Assembly (NCBI RefSeq): GCF_015694525.1 | Contig: NZ_JADQDM010000001.1 | Span: forward strand, 496,001 to 560,000 | Length of the DNA stretch: 64,000 nt | Source of the DNA: Hymenobacter ruricola | GTDB lineage: Bacteria; Bacteroidota; Bacteroidia; Cytophagales; Hymenobacteraceae | Reading direction: 5' to 3' | Part shown: one piece after another, positions 16,224 through 24,864 of the stretch | Layout: each line of letters opens with the position of its first letter | Position numbering within the stretch: position 1 is the first letter of the stretch | Position numbers and translations under genes: made by a program | Notes under the pieces: generated by a model | What the model saw: the letters and a program-made list of their open reading frames with translations, nothing else | Database searches by the model: none | What the model was told of the DNA's origin: nothing

Positions 16224-17039
16224 CTAGTAGCCTTCTTCTTTGCTGGGAAATTCGCGGTTTTTTACGTCGGCCACGTAGTGCTGCACCGCCGCGGTCATCA
16301 CGTCGTGCAACTCGGCGTAGCGGCGCAGGAAGCGGGGCTCAAAGCCCTTGGTGAGGCCCAGCATGTCGTGCACTACCAGCACCTGGCCGTCCACGTCGGG
16401 CCCGGCGCCGATGCCGATGACGGGAATGGTCAGCTCCTCGGCTACCTGCTTGGCCAGCGAGGCCGGGATTTTCTCCAGCACCAGCCCGAAACAGCCGATT
16501 TCCTGGAGCAGGCGGGCGTCTTCGAGCAGCTTCTGGGCCTCGGCTTCCTCCTTGGCTCGCACGGTGTAGGTACCGAATTTGTAGATGCTCTGGGGCGTGA
16601 GGCCCAAGTGGCCCATCACCGGAATCCCGGCCGTGAGAATGCGGATGATGCTGTCCTTCACCTCGGCGCCGCCTTCCAGCTTCACGCCATGCCCGCCGCT
16701 TTCTTTCATGATGCGAATGGCCGACTGCAGCGCCACCGACGAGTTGCCCTGGTAGGAGCCAAAGGGCATGTCGACCACCACAAAGGCCCGCTTCACGGCG
16801 CGCACCACGCCTTGGGCGTGGTAAATAATCTGGTCGAGCGTGATGGGCAGGGTGGTTTCGTGGCCGGCCATCACGTTGGAGGCCGAGTCGCCGACGAGCA
16901 GCACGTCGATGCCGGCGCCGTCGAGGATTTGGGCCATCGAGAAGTCGTAGGCCGTGAGCATGGAAATTTTTTCCCCCCGCTGCTTCATGGCCAGCATTTG
17001 GTGGGTGGTGACGAGTTTGACTTCCTTGTGCTGGGACAT
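16224..17039 (-). CDS. panB: 3-methyl-2-oxobutanoate hydroxymethyltransferase
   Basis: First committed enzyme of pantothenate synthesis: transfers a hydroxymethyl group from methylenetetrahydrofolate to ketoisovalerate to make ketopantoate. The 271-residue TIM barrel shows [35 protein letters not shown] (Mg-binding Asp), [12 protein letters not shown], and KLEGGAEV with the catalytic Glu region [16 protein letters not shown] and HDMLGL. Length equals the usual PanB. The ATG at 17039 gives a normal N-terminus; upstream frame sequence is Pro/Arg-rich non-coding. panC is not nearby. Confidence 0.96.
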   Translation of the reverse strand: MSQHKEVKLVTTHQMLAMKQRGEKISMLTAYDFSMAQILDGAGIDVLLVGDSASNVMAGHETTLPITLDQIIYHAQGVVRAVKRAFVVVDMPFGSYQGNSSVALQSAIRIMKESGGHGVKLEGGAEVKDSIIRILTAGIPVMGHLGLTPQSIYKFGTYTVRAKEEAEAQKLLEDARLLQEIGCFGLVLEKIPASLAKQVAEELTIPVIGIGAGPDVDGQVLVVHDMLGLTKGFEPRFLRRYAELHDVMTAAVQHYVADVKNREFPSKEEGY

Positions 17040-17200
17040 AGCAGGGCGGGCGGGGGCCGGAAAGGCCGGGTGAAAAGCCGTTTGACGGGGCAAAGCTGGC
17101 AACAATTTCGTTACCCGCTGCCCGGCGCCCAGCAAAAAGCCCCTGGCCAAAGCGCAGGGGCTAAAACGGGTTTATTGAAAAATTCCTGAAAATCAGCCAG

Positions 17201-17584
17201 CTACTCGCCCTCTTCCGGCGCGGAACCCGGGTCCAGGTCTTGCTGGGGCAGCGACGACGCCTCAGAGTGCGCGGGCCAGGCCGGGGCCTGCAACGCCAGC
17301 AGGCCCGGCAGTTGGGCGGGGTCGGTCACGACCACCACGGGCGTGGGGGGCAGGGCCTCCTGCTGCAGGGCGGCCGCCAGGGCCCCGCCGTCCAGGTCGC
17401 CCGGCAAGGCGCCGCAGAGCACCACCAGGTCGGGGTGTACGAGGCGGGCGGCTTTGAGGGCGGCGTCGGCGCGGGCTTCCACGCGCACCACTTCGTGGCC
17501 GGCTTCGTGCAGGTAGTGCTCAACGGCGGCGGCCTGCTGGGCCGAGTCGGCGGCGAGGAGCACGCGGAGGAAGAACGGGTTCAT
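17201..17584 (-). CDS. receiver-like protein lacking the phospho-acceptor Asp
   Basis: A 127-residue protein with the fold pattern of a CheY-type receiver: RVLLAADS (strand 1), AAAVEHYLHEAGHEVVRVEARADAALKAARLVHPDLVVLCGALPGDLDG spread over residues 18-66 and VVVVTDPAQL (strand 4). At the place of the phosphorylated Asp, after DLVVL, there is Cys, and the acidic pair of strand 1 is reduced to ADS, so conventional phosphorylation looks impossible. The last 25 residues are acidic and probably disordered. It is a stand-alone gene; no kinase is adjacent. It may be a pseudo-receiver or a chance resemblance. Confidence 0.6.
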   Translation of the reverse strand: MNPFFLRVLLAADSAQQAAAVEHYLHEAGHEVVRVEARADAALKAARLVHPDLVVLCGALPGDLDGGALAAALQQEALPPTPVVVVTDPAQLPGLLALQAPAWPAHSEASSLPQQDLDPGSAPEEGE

Positions 17585-17707
17585 GGCAGCAGAAAGTAGG
17601 AGGTGTGTTCAAAACAACCTCCCAAGGCCTTGCGGCGCTGGCAATAGCGTTCAACCCCGGTCCCGGCCCCGCCAACGGCCCCAATCTCCCCGCGAACGGC
17701 TCACGGA

Positions 17708-20700
17708 TTACTGGTACTGGGCGTAGCGGTTCCGATTAATCTTCAAATCCTGCAATAAGCTGCTCTTGGCCGCGATGGTGAAGTTGTAGCCTTTGGTGAT
17801 GCCGAAGGGAATCCAGGTGCCGTTGATTTGCCAGCAGTGCAGGTCGCGGAAGAAGGTAAGATTGGGGTACGTCACGGTTTGGTGCGTGATGTCGTAGCCC
17901 AGGTTGTAGCTCACGCGCAGGTTTTCAGTGAGCTTGATGGAACCCGTGACGCCCACCGTGTTGAGGGCCAGAATGGGCGGGCGCTTGCCGCCGTTGGCGT
18001 CGATGTAAGCCTGGGTAAGAGGCACGGTGTTGGTGGTGTAGCCAGCCGCGTAGGTGAGGGCCAGCTCCCAAGGAATGTCAAAATCGACGTAGTCGGCGTA
18101 GTAGTTGGGCGGACCCACGGTGCCCAGGCTGGGGTCGTTGGTGGGGGCCACGGCGCGGGGCACCACGCTTTTCTTTTTGCCGGTGGCGGGGTTGAAGCTG
18201 TAGGTGGCCCCAAAGTTGGCCGAGGCCAGGCGCAGCAGCCGGCGCGGGTTGCCCTCAAACAAAAACCGGTTGATGGTGCGGCCCGAAGCGTCGCGCTGGT
18301 AGGGCTCGAAGCTGGCGTTGCTGTTGAGGTTCAGCTTCCGGGCAATCTGGGTGCGGAAGTTGACGTTGAGCGGCGAGAGGTGCAGGGTGTCGCCGGGCGA
18401 GGCGAAGTTGTAGCTCATGCTGAAATCGAGCCCTTCGATGAGGCTGGACTTGCGAAACGGGTTGAGGCCGGTGGTGTCCTTGTCGTCCCGGATTTTCATT
18501 TCCACCGAGTTTTGCAGGCTGAACGCGAGCAGGCTTTGCCGGCTGCTGCTGGGCGCGCCGTACAGGAAATTTTCGTAGGAGTTGAAGGCGTAGGCGTTGA
18601 GGGTGCGCGTGTCCGTGACGACACGGCCAAACTGGTCCACGAAGCCATTGAGTACGTTTTGGCCCTGTGGGTACACCGGCACGTTCTGCGGAAACACGTT
18701 ATTGCGGCCCAGGTCCGGGGCCCAGGTGTAGTTCAGGCTGGGCGTCACCTTGTGCCGCAGGGCCTGAATCTTGTGAGTGCCCTTGCGTACCACCGTGCCG
18801 TAGAACGTGGTGTTGAGACTAGCCGAGCCCGAATAGGTATTGATGCGGTTAAAGCCGTACACCGTGTCGATGCGCACGGCCTGGGCCACCGGGCTGTAGC
18901 GGTAGCGCAGGCTTTTGGCGTACCACACCTCGCTGTAGCTCACCGAGGGGCTGAGCTTGAAATACGGGCCCACGCTGTACGAGCCCAGCCCGATGCCGAA
19001 CTGGTGCTGCATGCCGTTGCGCGAGTTTTGCAGCAGCTTGCCCAGGTTGCCGAAGCTGAGCGGAATGCGAGTAATGTCGGTGGTGCCGCCCAGCAGGGGC
19101 AGGCCGTTGGGCAGGCTGCGGGCGCTAATCTGGTTGCTCACCTCGTTGCGGGCCGTCAGGTTGTAGCTGACCGTGAACTGCTCGTAAGTGGCCGCGCCGA
19201 GCTTGCCGCCCGCGCCCGGCTGGATGCCGAACCACTGGTAGGGGTACTGCCGGGCCACGCCCACGCTGATGTCGGGCAGGGTGAAGGTCATGGTGCCGTC
19301 GGTGCCCTGGCTCTGGCTCAGGCGGATGTCGTAGTTGACGGGCGAGTTCCGAATCTGCTTCGAGTAGCTGATGCTGGAACTGAACTGCGTGGACAAGTAG
19401 CGCCGCGGGTCGATGCTGTAGGACCGGTTGTAGGCGCTGGTGCCGGCGTTCACGCTGGCCGAAAAACGCCCGCCGCCGGGCTTGGGCACCGGCGAGTGGT
19501 TCCAGGTAATCCAGAACGAGTTTTCGGCCGGCGGCTTGATGTATTCTGGGTTGGTGGTGAGCGAGCCGGGGTCCAGAATCTGGGCCACAGGCCGGGTGGT
19601 GAAGCGGAAGTTGAAATTGCCCTGGAAAGTGTAGCGCTTCAGGTAGCTCACATCGGCCGTGGCGCCCCAGCCGCCGAAGGTTTGGGCGTTGCCGGCGTAC
19701 ACGTCGCCGGTGAGGCGCACGCCGATGTAGTCGTTCGGCGCGAAGTAATAGCCGCCGTTGGTGAGGTAGAAGCCGCGGTCGGCGGCCTGCCCGAAGGTAG
19801 GAATGAGCACGCCCGAGCCGCGGCTCTTGTTGGGTGTAGGGAAAAAGCCGAACAGAAAGCCCAGCGGCGTGGGCACGTCGCCAATCACCAGGTTAAAAGG
19901 GCCCGTCACCACCTTGTCGCCCGGAATCACCTTCATTTTCTTGGCCTGAATGTAGAAGTGCGGGTGCTCCAGGTTGCAGGTGGTGTAGTGGCCCATCAGG
20001 CCGTTGATGTCGCCGTTGGGCAGGCGCTTGATGACTTGGGCGCCCACGTAGCCTTCGCCCTGCGTGGTCACGGCCTCGGTCACCTTGGCTTTCTTGCTTT
20101 TGAAGTTGTAGGCAATGCTGCCGGCTTCGTAGGTCGAGCCTTTGTCCACGAGTACCGGCCGGCCCACCACCTTGTTGCGGTTCAGCGAGTCGACCCGGCT
20201 GTTGGCCTGCATGGTGTTGGTGCCGTAGTTCACCGTGATGAGGGCCGCTTTCAGGTTCGTGTCGCCGTACTTCACGTTGGCGCTCTCGTACAGCCGCGCC
20301 ACCTTATTGGGCACGTCGAACTGAATGGAGTCCTTGGCCGTGTAGTTGATGGTGGTTTCGACCTGGCCCTTGCGCTTGGCGGCCAGCTGCAGCGAGTCGC
20401 CGGAGCGGCTCACGCCGTTCACCAGGCCGGTGGTGTCGGTGGGGGCGAGGCCGGGCAGGCGGGTGGTGCCGCCGGGGGCCAGCGTGTCGGGCACGGGCTT
20501 GTGCGAGGCACCGGGCACGCGGGGCTGGCCGGCGTTCACGGCGCCGGGCGGGGGCGGGCCCACGGGGTCGCGCGGGTCGGCCGAAATGTTGCGCACCGGC
20601 GGGGTGGGGGCGCTGCCGGGCCGCTGGCCGGGCTTGGCCTTCGGGAGGGGCCGGGCCGGCAGCACGGGCGCCTGGTCGGGGGTGGCCGGCGTGGCCAGAA

Positions 20701-20923
20701 TGGCCTTGCGCCGCGCCTTGCGGGCCTGAATTTTGGCTTTGCGGGGCGTCTGGCCTTGCGGGGTGGCCGGCGTTACGGCCTGGCCCCAGGCCGCGCCGGT
20801 GCCGCTGAGGAGCAACAGAAAAAACAGCGCCCGCCGCAAAACAGGGCGCGTTGCGGCACTGCGGAAACGGCGCGGCCGTTCCCGAAAATCAGCGGCAGAA
20901 AAGGGGCCAAACCAAACAGGCAA
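17708..20923 (-). CDS. lptD: LptD-like LPS assembly outer membrane protein
   Basis: A very large (1071 residues here) outer membrane protein of the Bacteroidota LptD type, which inserts lipopolysaccharide into the outer leaflet. After a signal sequence (RRALFFLLLLSGTGAAWG) comes a Pro/Lys-rich linker, then an OstA/LptA-like domain (NYTAKDSIQFD, YESANVKYGDTNLKAALITVNY, VDKGSTYEAGSIAYNFK), then a long beta-barrel with alternating aromatic strands up to the C-terminal NRYAQYQ. The start is uncertain: TTG at 20923, or TTG at 20839 which yields a textbook signal peptide. The ATG at 21019 would lie upstream of the likely promoter and overlap the divergent amidase. Confidence 0.85.
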   Translation of the reverse strand: MPVWFGPFSAADFRERPRRFRSAATRPVLRRALFFLLLLSGTGAAWGQAVTPATPQGQTPRKAKIQARKARRKAILATPATPDQAPVLPARPLPKAKPGQRPGSAPTPPVRNISADPRDPVGPPPPGAVNAGQPRVPGASHKPVPDTLAPGGTTRLPGLAPTDTTGLVNGVSRSGDSLQLAAKRKGQVETTINYTAKDSIQFDVPNKVARLYESANVKYGDTNLKAALITVNYGTNTMQANSRVDSLNRNKVVGRPVLVDKGSTYEAGSIAYNFKSKKAKVTEAVTTQGEGYVGAQVIKRLPNGDINGLMGHYTTCNLEHPHFYIQAKKMKVIPGDKVVTGPFNLVIGDVPTPLGFLFGFFPTPNKSRGSGVLIPTFGQAADRGFYLTNGGYYFAPNDYIGVRLTGDVYAGNAQTFGGWGATADVSYLKRYTFQGNFNFRFTTRPVAQILDPGSLTTNPEYIKPPAENSFWITWNHSPVPKPGGGRFSASVNAGTSAYNRSYSIDPRRYLSTQFSSSISYSKQIRNSPVNYDIRLSQSQGTDGTMTFTLPDISVGVARQYPYQWFGIQPGAGGKLGAATYEQFTVSYNLTARNEVSNQISARSLPNGLPLLGGTTDITRIPLSFGNLGKLLQNSRNGMQHQFGIGLGSYSVGPYFKLSPSVSYSEVWYAKSLRYRYSPVAQAVRIDTVYGFNRINTYSGSASLNTTFYGTVVRKGTHKIQALRHKVTPSLNYTWAPDLGRNNVFPQNVPVYPQGQNVLNGFVDQFGRVVTDTRTLNAYAFNSYENFLYGAPSSSRQSLLAFSLQNSVEMKIRDDKDTTGLNPFRKSSLIEGLDFSMSYNFASPGDTLHLSPLNVNFRTQIARKLNLNSNASFEPYQRDASGRTINRFLFEGNPRRLLRLASANFGATYSFNPATGKKKSVVPRAVAPTNDPSLGTVGPPNYYADYVDFDIPWELALTYAAGYTTNTVPLTQAYIDANGGKRPPILALNTVGVTGSIKLTENLRVSYNLGYDITHQTVTYPNLTFFRDLHCWQINGTWIPFGITKGYNFTIAAKSSLLQDLKINRNRYAQYQ

Positions 20924-20946
20924 AGTATAGTAGCGGTTAATTCGTT

Positions 20947-20954
20947 TACTTTTG
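20947..20954 (+). promoter_or_regulatory. -7 promoter element of the amidase gene
   Basis: TACTTTTG fits TAnnTTTG, 48 bases before the GTG start of the amidase. It lies inside the divergent lptD/amidase promoter region. Confidence 0.45.
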
Positions 20955-20963
20955 GGGCTTCTA

Positions 20964-20994
20964 CAAAGGTAGCAGGTCGCTACCGCCCCTTCAA
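20964..20994 (-). promoter_or_regulatory. promoter of lptD
   Basis: On the minus strand TTG is followed after 20 bases by TACCTTTG (20971 down to 20964), a full match to the phylum's consensus. Transcription would begin near 20957, which excludes the ATG at 21019 as the lptD start and favours a downstream TTG. Confidence 0.65.
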
Positions 20995-21002
20995 CGAACA
21001 AC

Positions 21003-21851
21003 GTGCGGATTATTGTCATCCTGGCCAGTGCCGCCTTTTTGCTGCTGGGCGCTGCGAGTGGCGAGTGGAAAGCCAAGGCCCAGACCACGGCCGACTCCAC
21101 CCGGATTGCGGCCGATTCGGCCCTGCTGCCCGACGCCAATTCGCCCTACCGCTACCGCCTGCGCACGGTGGTGCTCGACGCCGGCCACGGCGGCAAAGAC
21201 CGGGGCTGCGCCGGCGCCTCCGCCCGCGAAGCCGACGTGGCCCTGGGCATCATCCTGGCCCTGGGCAAGCAGATTGAAGAAAACCTGCCCGACGTGAAGG
21301 TGGTGTACACCCGCAAAACCAACGTGTTTGTGGAACTCGACGAGCGGGCTGCCATTGCCAACCGCAACCACGCCGACCTCTTCATCTCGGTGCACTGCAA
21401 CGCCGGCCCCAGCGCCGGCCACGGCACCGAAGTCTGGACCATGGGCCTGCACAAAACCACCGCCAACCTGGGCGTGGCCCAGCGCGAAAACTCGGTTATT
21501 CTGCAAGAAAAAAACTACCAGACCCGTTACAACGGCTTCGACCCCAACTCGCCCCAGAGCCACATCATGTTCTCGCTCTTCCAGTCGGCCTACATCACCA
21601 ACAGCCTGCGCTTTGCTCAGCGCGTGGAGCGCCAGCTGCGCACCAGCGTGAAGCGCCCGAGCCGCGGCGTGAAGCAGGCCGGCTTCATCGTGCTCTGGAA
21701 GTCTACCATGCCGTCGGTGCTCATCGAAGCGGGCTTCCTCACCAACCCCACCGAAGAACGGTATTTGAACGACAAAGCCAATCAGTCGTATATGGCCGCA
21801 GGCATCTACCGCGCGTTCCGCGAATACAAGCGCGAGCTGGAGGGCGGGTAG
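21003..21851 (+). CDS. N-acetylmuramoyl-L-alanine amidase (Amidase_3)
   Basis: Zinc amidase of 282 residues that cuts the bond between muramic acid and the stem peptide during cell separation. It begins with GTG and a signal peptide (MRIIVILASAAFLLLGAASG). The catalytic domain starts VVLDAGHGGKDRG (first zinc His), followed by the zinc Glu in ASAREADVALG, the second zinc His in LFISVHCNAG, and the catalytic Glu in SVLIEAGFLTNPTEE. No SPOR or LysM domain is attached. It is divergent from lptD and is followed after about 120 bases by the MCE gene. Confidence 0.93.
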   Translation: MRIIVILASAAFLLLGAASGEWKAKAQTTADSTRIAADSALLPDANSPYRYRLRTVVLDAGHGGKDRGCAGASAREADVALGIILALGKQIEENLPDVKVVYTRKTNVFVELDERAAIANRNHADLFISVHCNAGPSAGHGTEVWTMGLHKTTANLGVAQRENSVILQEKNYQTRYNGFDPNSPQSHIMFSLFQSAYITNSLRFAQRVERQLRTSVKRPSRGVKQAGFIVLWKSTMPSVLIEAGFLTNPTEERYLNDKANQSYMAAGIYRAFREYKRELEGG

Positions 21852-21970
21852 CAGCCGGCCCTACGGTTGGGGCTAGTATTTCCTCATCCGGCCGACCCTG
21901 CACCGACCGGCTCTCGTAGGTGGTCAAGCCAGGTAGCCTATTCTCAATTTATCACTCAATACCTCTACAA

Positions 21971-22978
21971 GTGTCTAAAGAAATAAAAGTGGCGCTGCTG
22001 GCCATCGTCGCTATTGTCGCCCTCGTGGTAGGCTATAACTTTTTGAAAGGCAGCAACCTGCTGTCCAATGACCGCACGTATTACGCGGTGTACCCTTCGG
22101 CCGACGGCCTCACCGTGGGCGCCCAGGTGCTGCTCAACGGCATCAAAGTGGGCCAGGTGAAGAACCTGGAGCTGCAGCCCGAAAAAGGCAACAACGTGCG
22201 CGCTACGCTGGAGCTGGAGAAGGGCATCACCGTGGGCGACTCCACCACGGCCGGCCTCAGCGGCTCGCTGCTGGGCTCGAAAACCATCACGCTTTTCATG
22301 GGCCGGAACACCAAGGAGTTCAGCGGCGGCGAGGAGTTGCGTACTAAGTCGGCGGTGAGCAGCATCGACGCTTTCCAGGCCAAGGCCCTGCCCGTGCTCG
22401 ACACGGTGGGCGCGACGCTGGCCCACATCAACGGCTTCCTGAACAAGGACGCCCAAACCAGCATTCAGGGCACGCTGGCCGGCGCCCGCGCTAGCACCGA
22501 AGCCCTGCAAAAGCTCATCGTGGCCAACCAAGCCAACATCGCCCTCATTACCCGCAACCTGGCCCAGATGAGCACCGCCCTGAACCGCACCACCGGCAAG
22601 CTCGACAAAATCGCCGTGAACTTCGGCCAGCTCTCCGACTCGCTGAAAACCGCGCCCGTGGGCCCGGCCCTGCGCCGCCTCAATGCCACGCTGGCCGACG
22701 CCCAAACCACCGTGCAAAGCCTCAACACGGCCCTCAGCGACCAGAAAGGCTCGATGGGCAAGCTGCTGCACGACTCCACGCTCTATAATAACTTGGCCGC
22801 CACCACTGCCAGTTCCAACGAGCTGCTGACCGACCTCAAGGCCAACCCCAAGCGCTACGTGCACTTTTCGGTGTTCGGCGGCGGCAAGGACAAGAGCAAG
22901 GTAGAAACCGAGAAGAAGCCCGACGGCACCACCACGACCGAAGTGAAAAAGGTGGACGCCAACCCGGTGCTGAAGTAG
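21971..22978 (+). CDS. MlaD-family (MCE) lipid-transport protein
   Basis: A 335-residue single-pass protein of the inner membrane whose MCE domain is expected to form a ring carrying phospholipids between membranes. The GTG at 21971 gives MSKEIKVALLAIVAIVALVVGY, a short cytoplasmic tail plus one anchor; an upstream GTG at 21920 adds 17 unlikely residues. The MCE domain spans about residues 35-120 (TYYAVYPSADGLTVGAQVLLNGIKVG split by strands, then SLLGSKTITLF). A helical region to about 290 (ADAQTTVQSLN, KGSMGKLLHDSTLYNNL) and a Lys-rich tail follow. No permease or ATPase gene is adjacent. Confidence 0.9.
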   Translation: MSKEIKVALLAIVAIVALVVGYNFLKGSNLLSNDRTYYAVYPSADGLTVGAQVLLNGIKVGQVKNLELQPEKGNNVRATLELEKGITVGDSTTAGLSGSLLGSKTITLFMGRNTKEFSGGEELRTKSAVSSIDAFQAKALPVLDTVGATLAHINGFLNKDAQTSIQGTLAGARASTEALQKLIVANQANIALITRNLAQMSTALNRTTGKLDKIAVNFGQLSDSLKTAPVGPALRRLNATLADAQTTVQSLNTALSDQKGSMGKLLHDSTLYNNLAATTASSNELLTDLKANPKRYVHFSVFGGGKDKSKVETEKKPDGTTTTEVKKVDANPVLK

Positions 22979-22988
22979 GTTTTGAACG

Positions 22989-23082
22989 GTCATGTTGAGC
23001 TTGCCGAGACATCTCGCATGCCGAAGTAATTCTATGCGATTGCAACGGAGTGAGCAAGATGTCTCGACAAGCTCGACATGAC
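22989..23082. repeat. palindromic intergenic element (GTCATGTTGAGC type)
   Basis: The two ends are near-perfect reverse complements over about 29 bases (GTCATGTTGAGCTTGCCGAG at one end, its complement with a few mismatches at the other) around a 36-base centre. Same design as other GTCAT...ATGAC elements in the window. Confidence 0.8.
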
Positions 23083-23114
23083 GGGCAATTCCCAAACGAC
23101 GTTCAAACTACCCG

Positions 23115-23122
23115 TACCTTTG
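23115..23122 (+). promoter_or_regulatory. -7 promoter element of the acyl-CoA carboxylase gene
   Basis: TACCTTTG matches TAnnTTTG, 62 bases upstream of the ATG at 23185, immediately before a terminator-like hairpin. Confidence 0.5.
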
Positions 23123-23148
23123 AAATCCGCCCCCGGGCGGATTTTTTT
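23123..23148 (+). terminator. hairpin with T run in the carboxylase leader
   Basis: A perfect 10-bp stem (AAATCCGCCC with GGGCGGATTT, 2-base loop) followed by seven T. It could stop read-through from the MCE gene; the predicted carboxylase transcript starts inside the left arm. Confidence 0.65.
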
Positions 23149-23184
23149 GCGCCCATTCCCACCAAATCCCACCCCGCATTCCTT

Positions 23185-24813
23185 ATGAACGTCGAGTTCA
23201 ACCGCAACGAAGACCAACTCAAGCAGCTCAGCTTCAACCTCACCCAAAAGCTCCAGAAAGTCGCTCTTGGCGGTGGCCAGAAGCGCATCGAGGCCCACAA
23301 GGCCAAGGGCAAGCTCACCGCCCGCGAGCGGATTGACTACCTGCTGGATAAGGGCGCGGCGCAGGTCGAAATCGGCGCTTTCGCGGGCGAGGGGATGTAC
23401 AAGGAAGAGGGCGGCTGTCCCGGCGGCGGCGTGGTCGTTGTGATGGGTTACGTGGCCGGGCGGCAGTGCGTGGTGGTGGCCAACGACGCCACCGTGAAGG
23501 CCGGCGCCTGGTTTCCCATCACCGCCAAAAAGAACCTGCGGGCCCAGGAAATCAGCATTGAAAACAAGCTGCCCATCATCTACCTCGTCGACTCGGCCGG
23601 CGTGTATTTGCCCATGCAGGACGAGATTTTCCCAGACAAGGAGCATTTCGGCCGCATCTTTCGCAACAATGCGGTGATGAGCAGCATGGGCATCGTGCAG
23701 ATTTCGGCCATCATGGGGCCGTGCGTGGCCGGCGGGGCCTACTTACCCATCATGAGCGACGAGGCCATGATTGTGAACGGCACGGGCTCGGTGTTCCTGG
23801 CGGGCTCCTATCTGGTGAAGTCGGCCATCGGCGAAAGCATCGACAACGAGGCGCTGGGCGGCGCAAGCATGCATTCCGAAGTCTCGGGCGTGACGGACTA
23901 CAAGTTCGATACCGACGAGGAGTGCCTGACGCACATCCGCAACATCTTCGACAAGATGGGTGGGCAGGCGTCGGCCGGTTTCAGCCGCGTGGCCCCGGCC
24001 AAGCCGGCGCAGGACGAGCAGGAAATCTACGGCCTGCTGCCCGCCGACCGCGTGAAGCCCTACGACATGATGGACATCATCAACCGCCTGGTTGATAACT
24101 CGGAGTTCGAGCCCTACAAGGACCTGTATGGCCAGACGCTCATCTGCGGGCTGGCGCGCATTGATGGCTGGGCGGTGGGCATCGTGGCCAACCAGCGCAA
24201 AATCGTGAAGAGCAAGAAAACCGGCATGCAGATGGGCGGCGTCATCTACTCCGACTCGGCCGATAAGGCGGCGCGCTTCATCATGAACTGCAACCAGAAG
24301 CGCATCCCGCTGGTGTTTCTGCACGATGTGTCGGGCTTCATGGTGGGCAGCCAATCGGAGCAGGGCGGCATCATCAAGGACGGCGCCAAGATGGTGAATG
24401 CCATGAGCAACTCGGTGGTGCCCAAGTTCACGGTCATCGTGGGCAACAGCTACGGGGCCGGCAACTACGCCATGTGCGGCAAGGCCTACGACCCGCGCCT
24501 CATCGTGGCCTGGCCCACCGCCCAGCTAGCGGTAATGAGCGGCGCGGCGGCGGCCAACACGCTGCTGCAAATCCAGGTGGCCTCGCTCAAAGCCAAGGGT
24601 GAAGTCATCACCCCCGAAGCCGAAAAGGAGCTGCTCGACCGCATCAAGGCGCGCTACGAGGAGCAACTCTCGCCCTACTACGCCGCGGCCCGCCTCTGGG
24701 TCGATGCCGTGATTGACCCGCTCGAAACGCGCAAGGTGATTTCGGAAGGCATCGCGGCCGCTAATCATGCGCCGATTGAGAAGGCGTATAATGTGGGCGT
24801 GATTCAGGTGTGA
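23185..24813 (+). CDS. acyl-CoA carboxylase beta subunit (methylcrotonyl-CoA carboxylase-like)
   Basis: Carboxyltransferase subunit of a biotin-dependent acyl-CoA carboxylase, 542 residues. The N-half has KLTARERIDYLLD, then YLVDSAGVYLPMQDEIFPD and the oxyanion-forming IMGPCVAGGAYLPIMSDE. The C-half has FLHDVSGFMVG, GNSYGAGNYAMCGKAYDPR and the late AVMSGAAAAN. The YLPxQxxxFPDxxHFGR pattern favours the methylcrotonyl-CoA (leucine degradation) over the propionyl-CoA branch, though substrate cannot be proved. The ATG at 23185 is chosen because a promoter and hairpin lie upstream in the longer frame. No biotin-carrying alpha subunit is adjacent. Confidence 0.93.
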   Translation: MNVEFNRNEDQLKQLSFNLTQKLQKVALGGGQKRIEAHKAKGKLTARERIDYLLDKGAAQVEIGAFAGEGMYKEEGGCPGGGVVVVMGYVAGRQCVVVANDATVKAGAWFPITAKKNLRAQEISIENKLPIIYLVDSAGVYLPMQDEIFPDKEHFGRIFRNNAVMSSMGIVQISAIMGPCVAGGAYLPIMSDEAMIVNGTGSVFLAGSYLVKSAIGESIDNEALGGASMHSEVSGVTDYKFDTDEECLTHIRNIFDKMGGQASAGFSRVAPAKPAQDEQEIYGLLPADRVKPYDMMDIINRLVDNSEFEPYKDLYGQTLICGLARIDGWAVGIVANQRKIVKSKKTGMQMGGVIYSDSADKAARFIMNCNQKRIPLVFLHDVSGFMVGSQSEQGGIIKDGAKMVNAMSNSVVPKFTVIVGNSYGAGNYAMCGKAYDPRLIVAWPTAQLAVMSGAAAANTLLQIQVASLKAKGEVITPEAEKELLDRIKARYEEQLSPYYAAARLWVDAVIDPLETRKVISEGIAAANHAPIEKAYNVGVIQV

Positions 24814-24864
24814 GGAGAATAGCAGTTGACTGCGCTGTGACCTGAAGTATAGGTAACTTTCAGA

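Noticed and set aside
20924-21139. LptD N-terminal extension from ATG codons at 21139 or 21019
   Set aside because: It would overlap the divergent amidase gene and lie upstream of the best promoter, and it adds residues with no signal-peptide character.
17828-21277. Very long open frame on the plus strand opposite lptD (about 1149 codons)
   Set aside because: High GC content and the codon bias of the true gene suppress stop codons on the opposite strand; the translation is His/Val/Gly/Ala-rich and has no domain, whereas the minus strand encodes a clear LptD.
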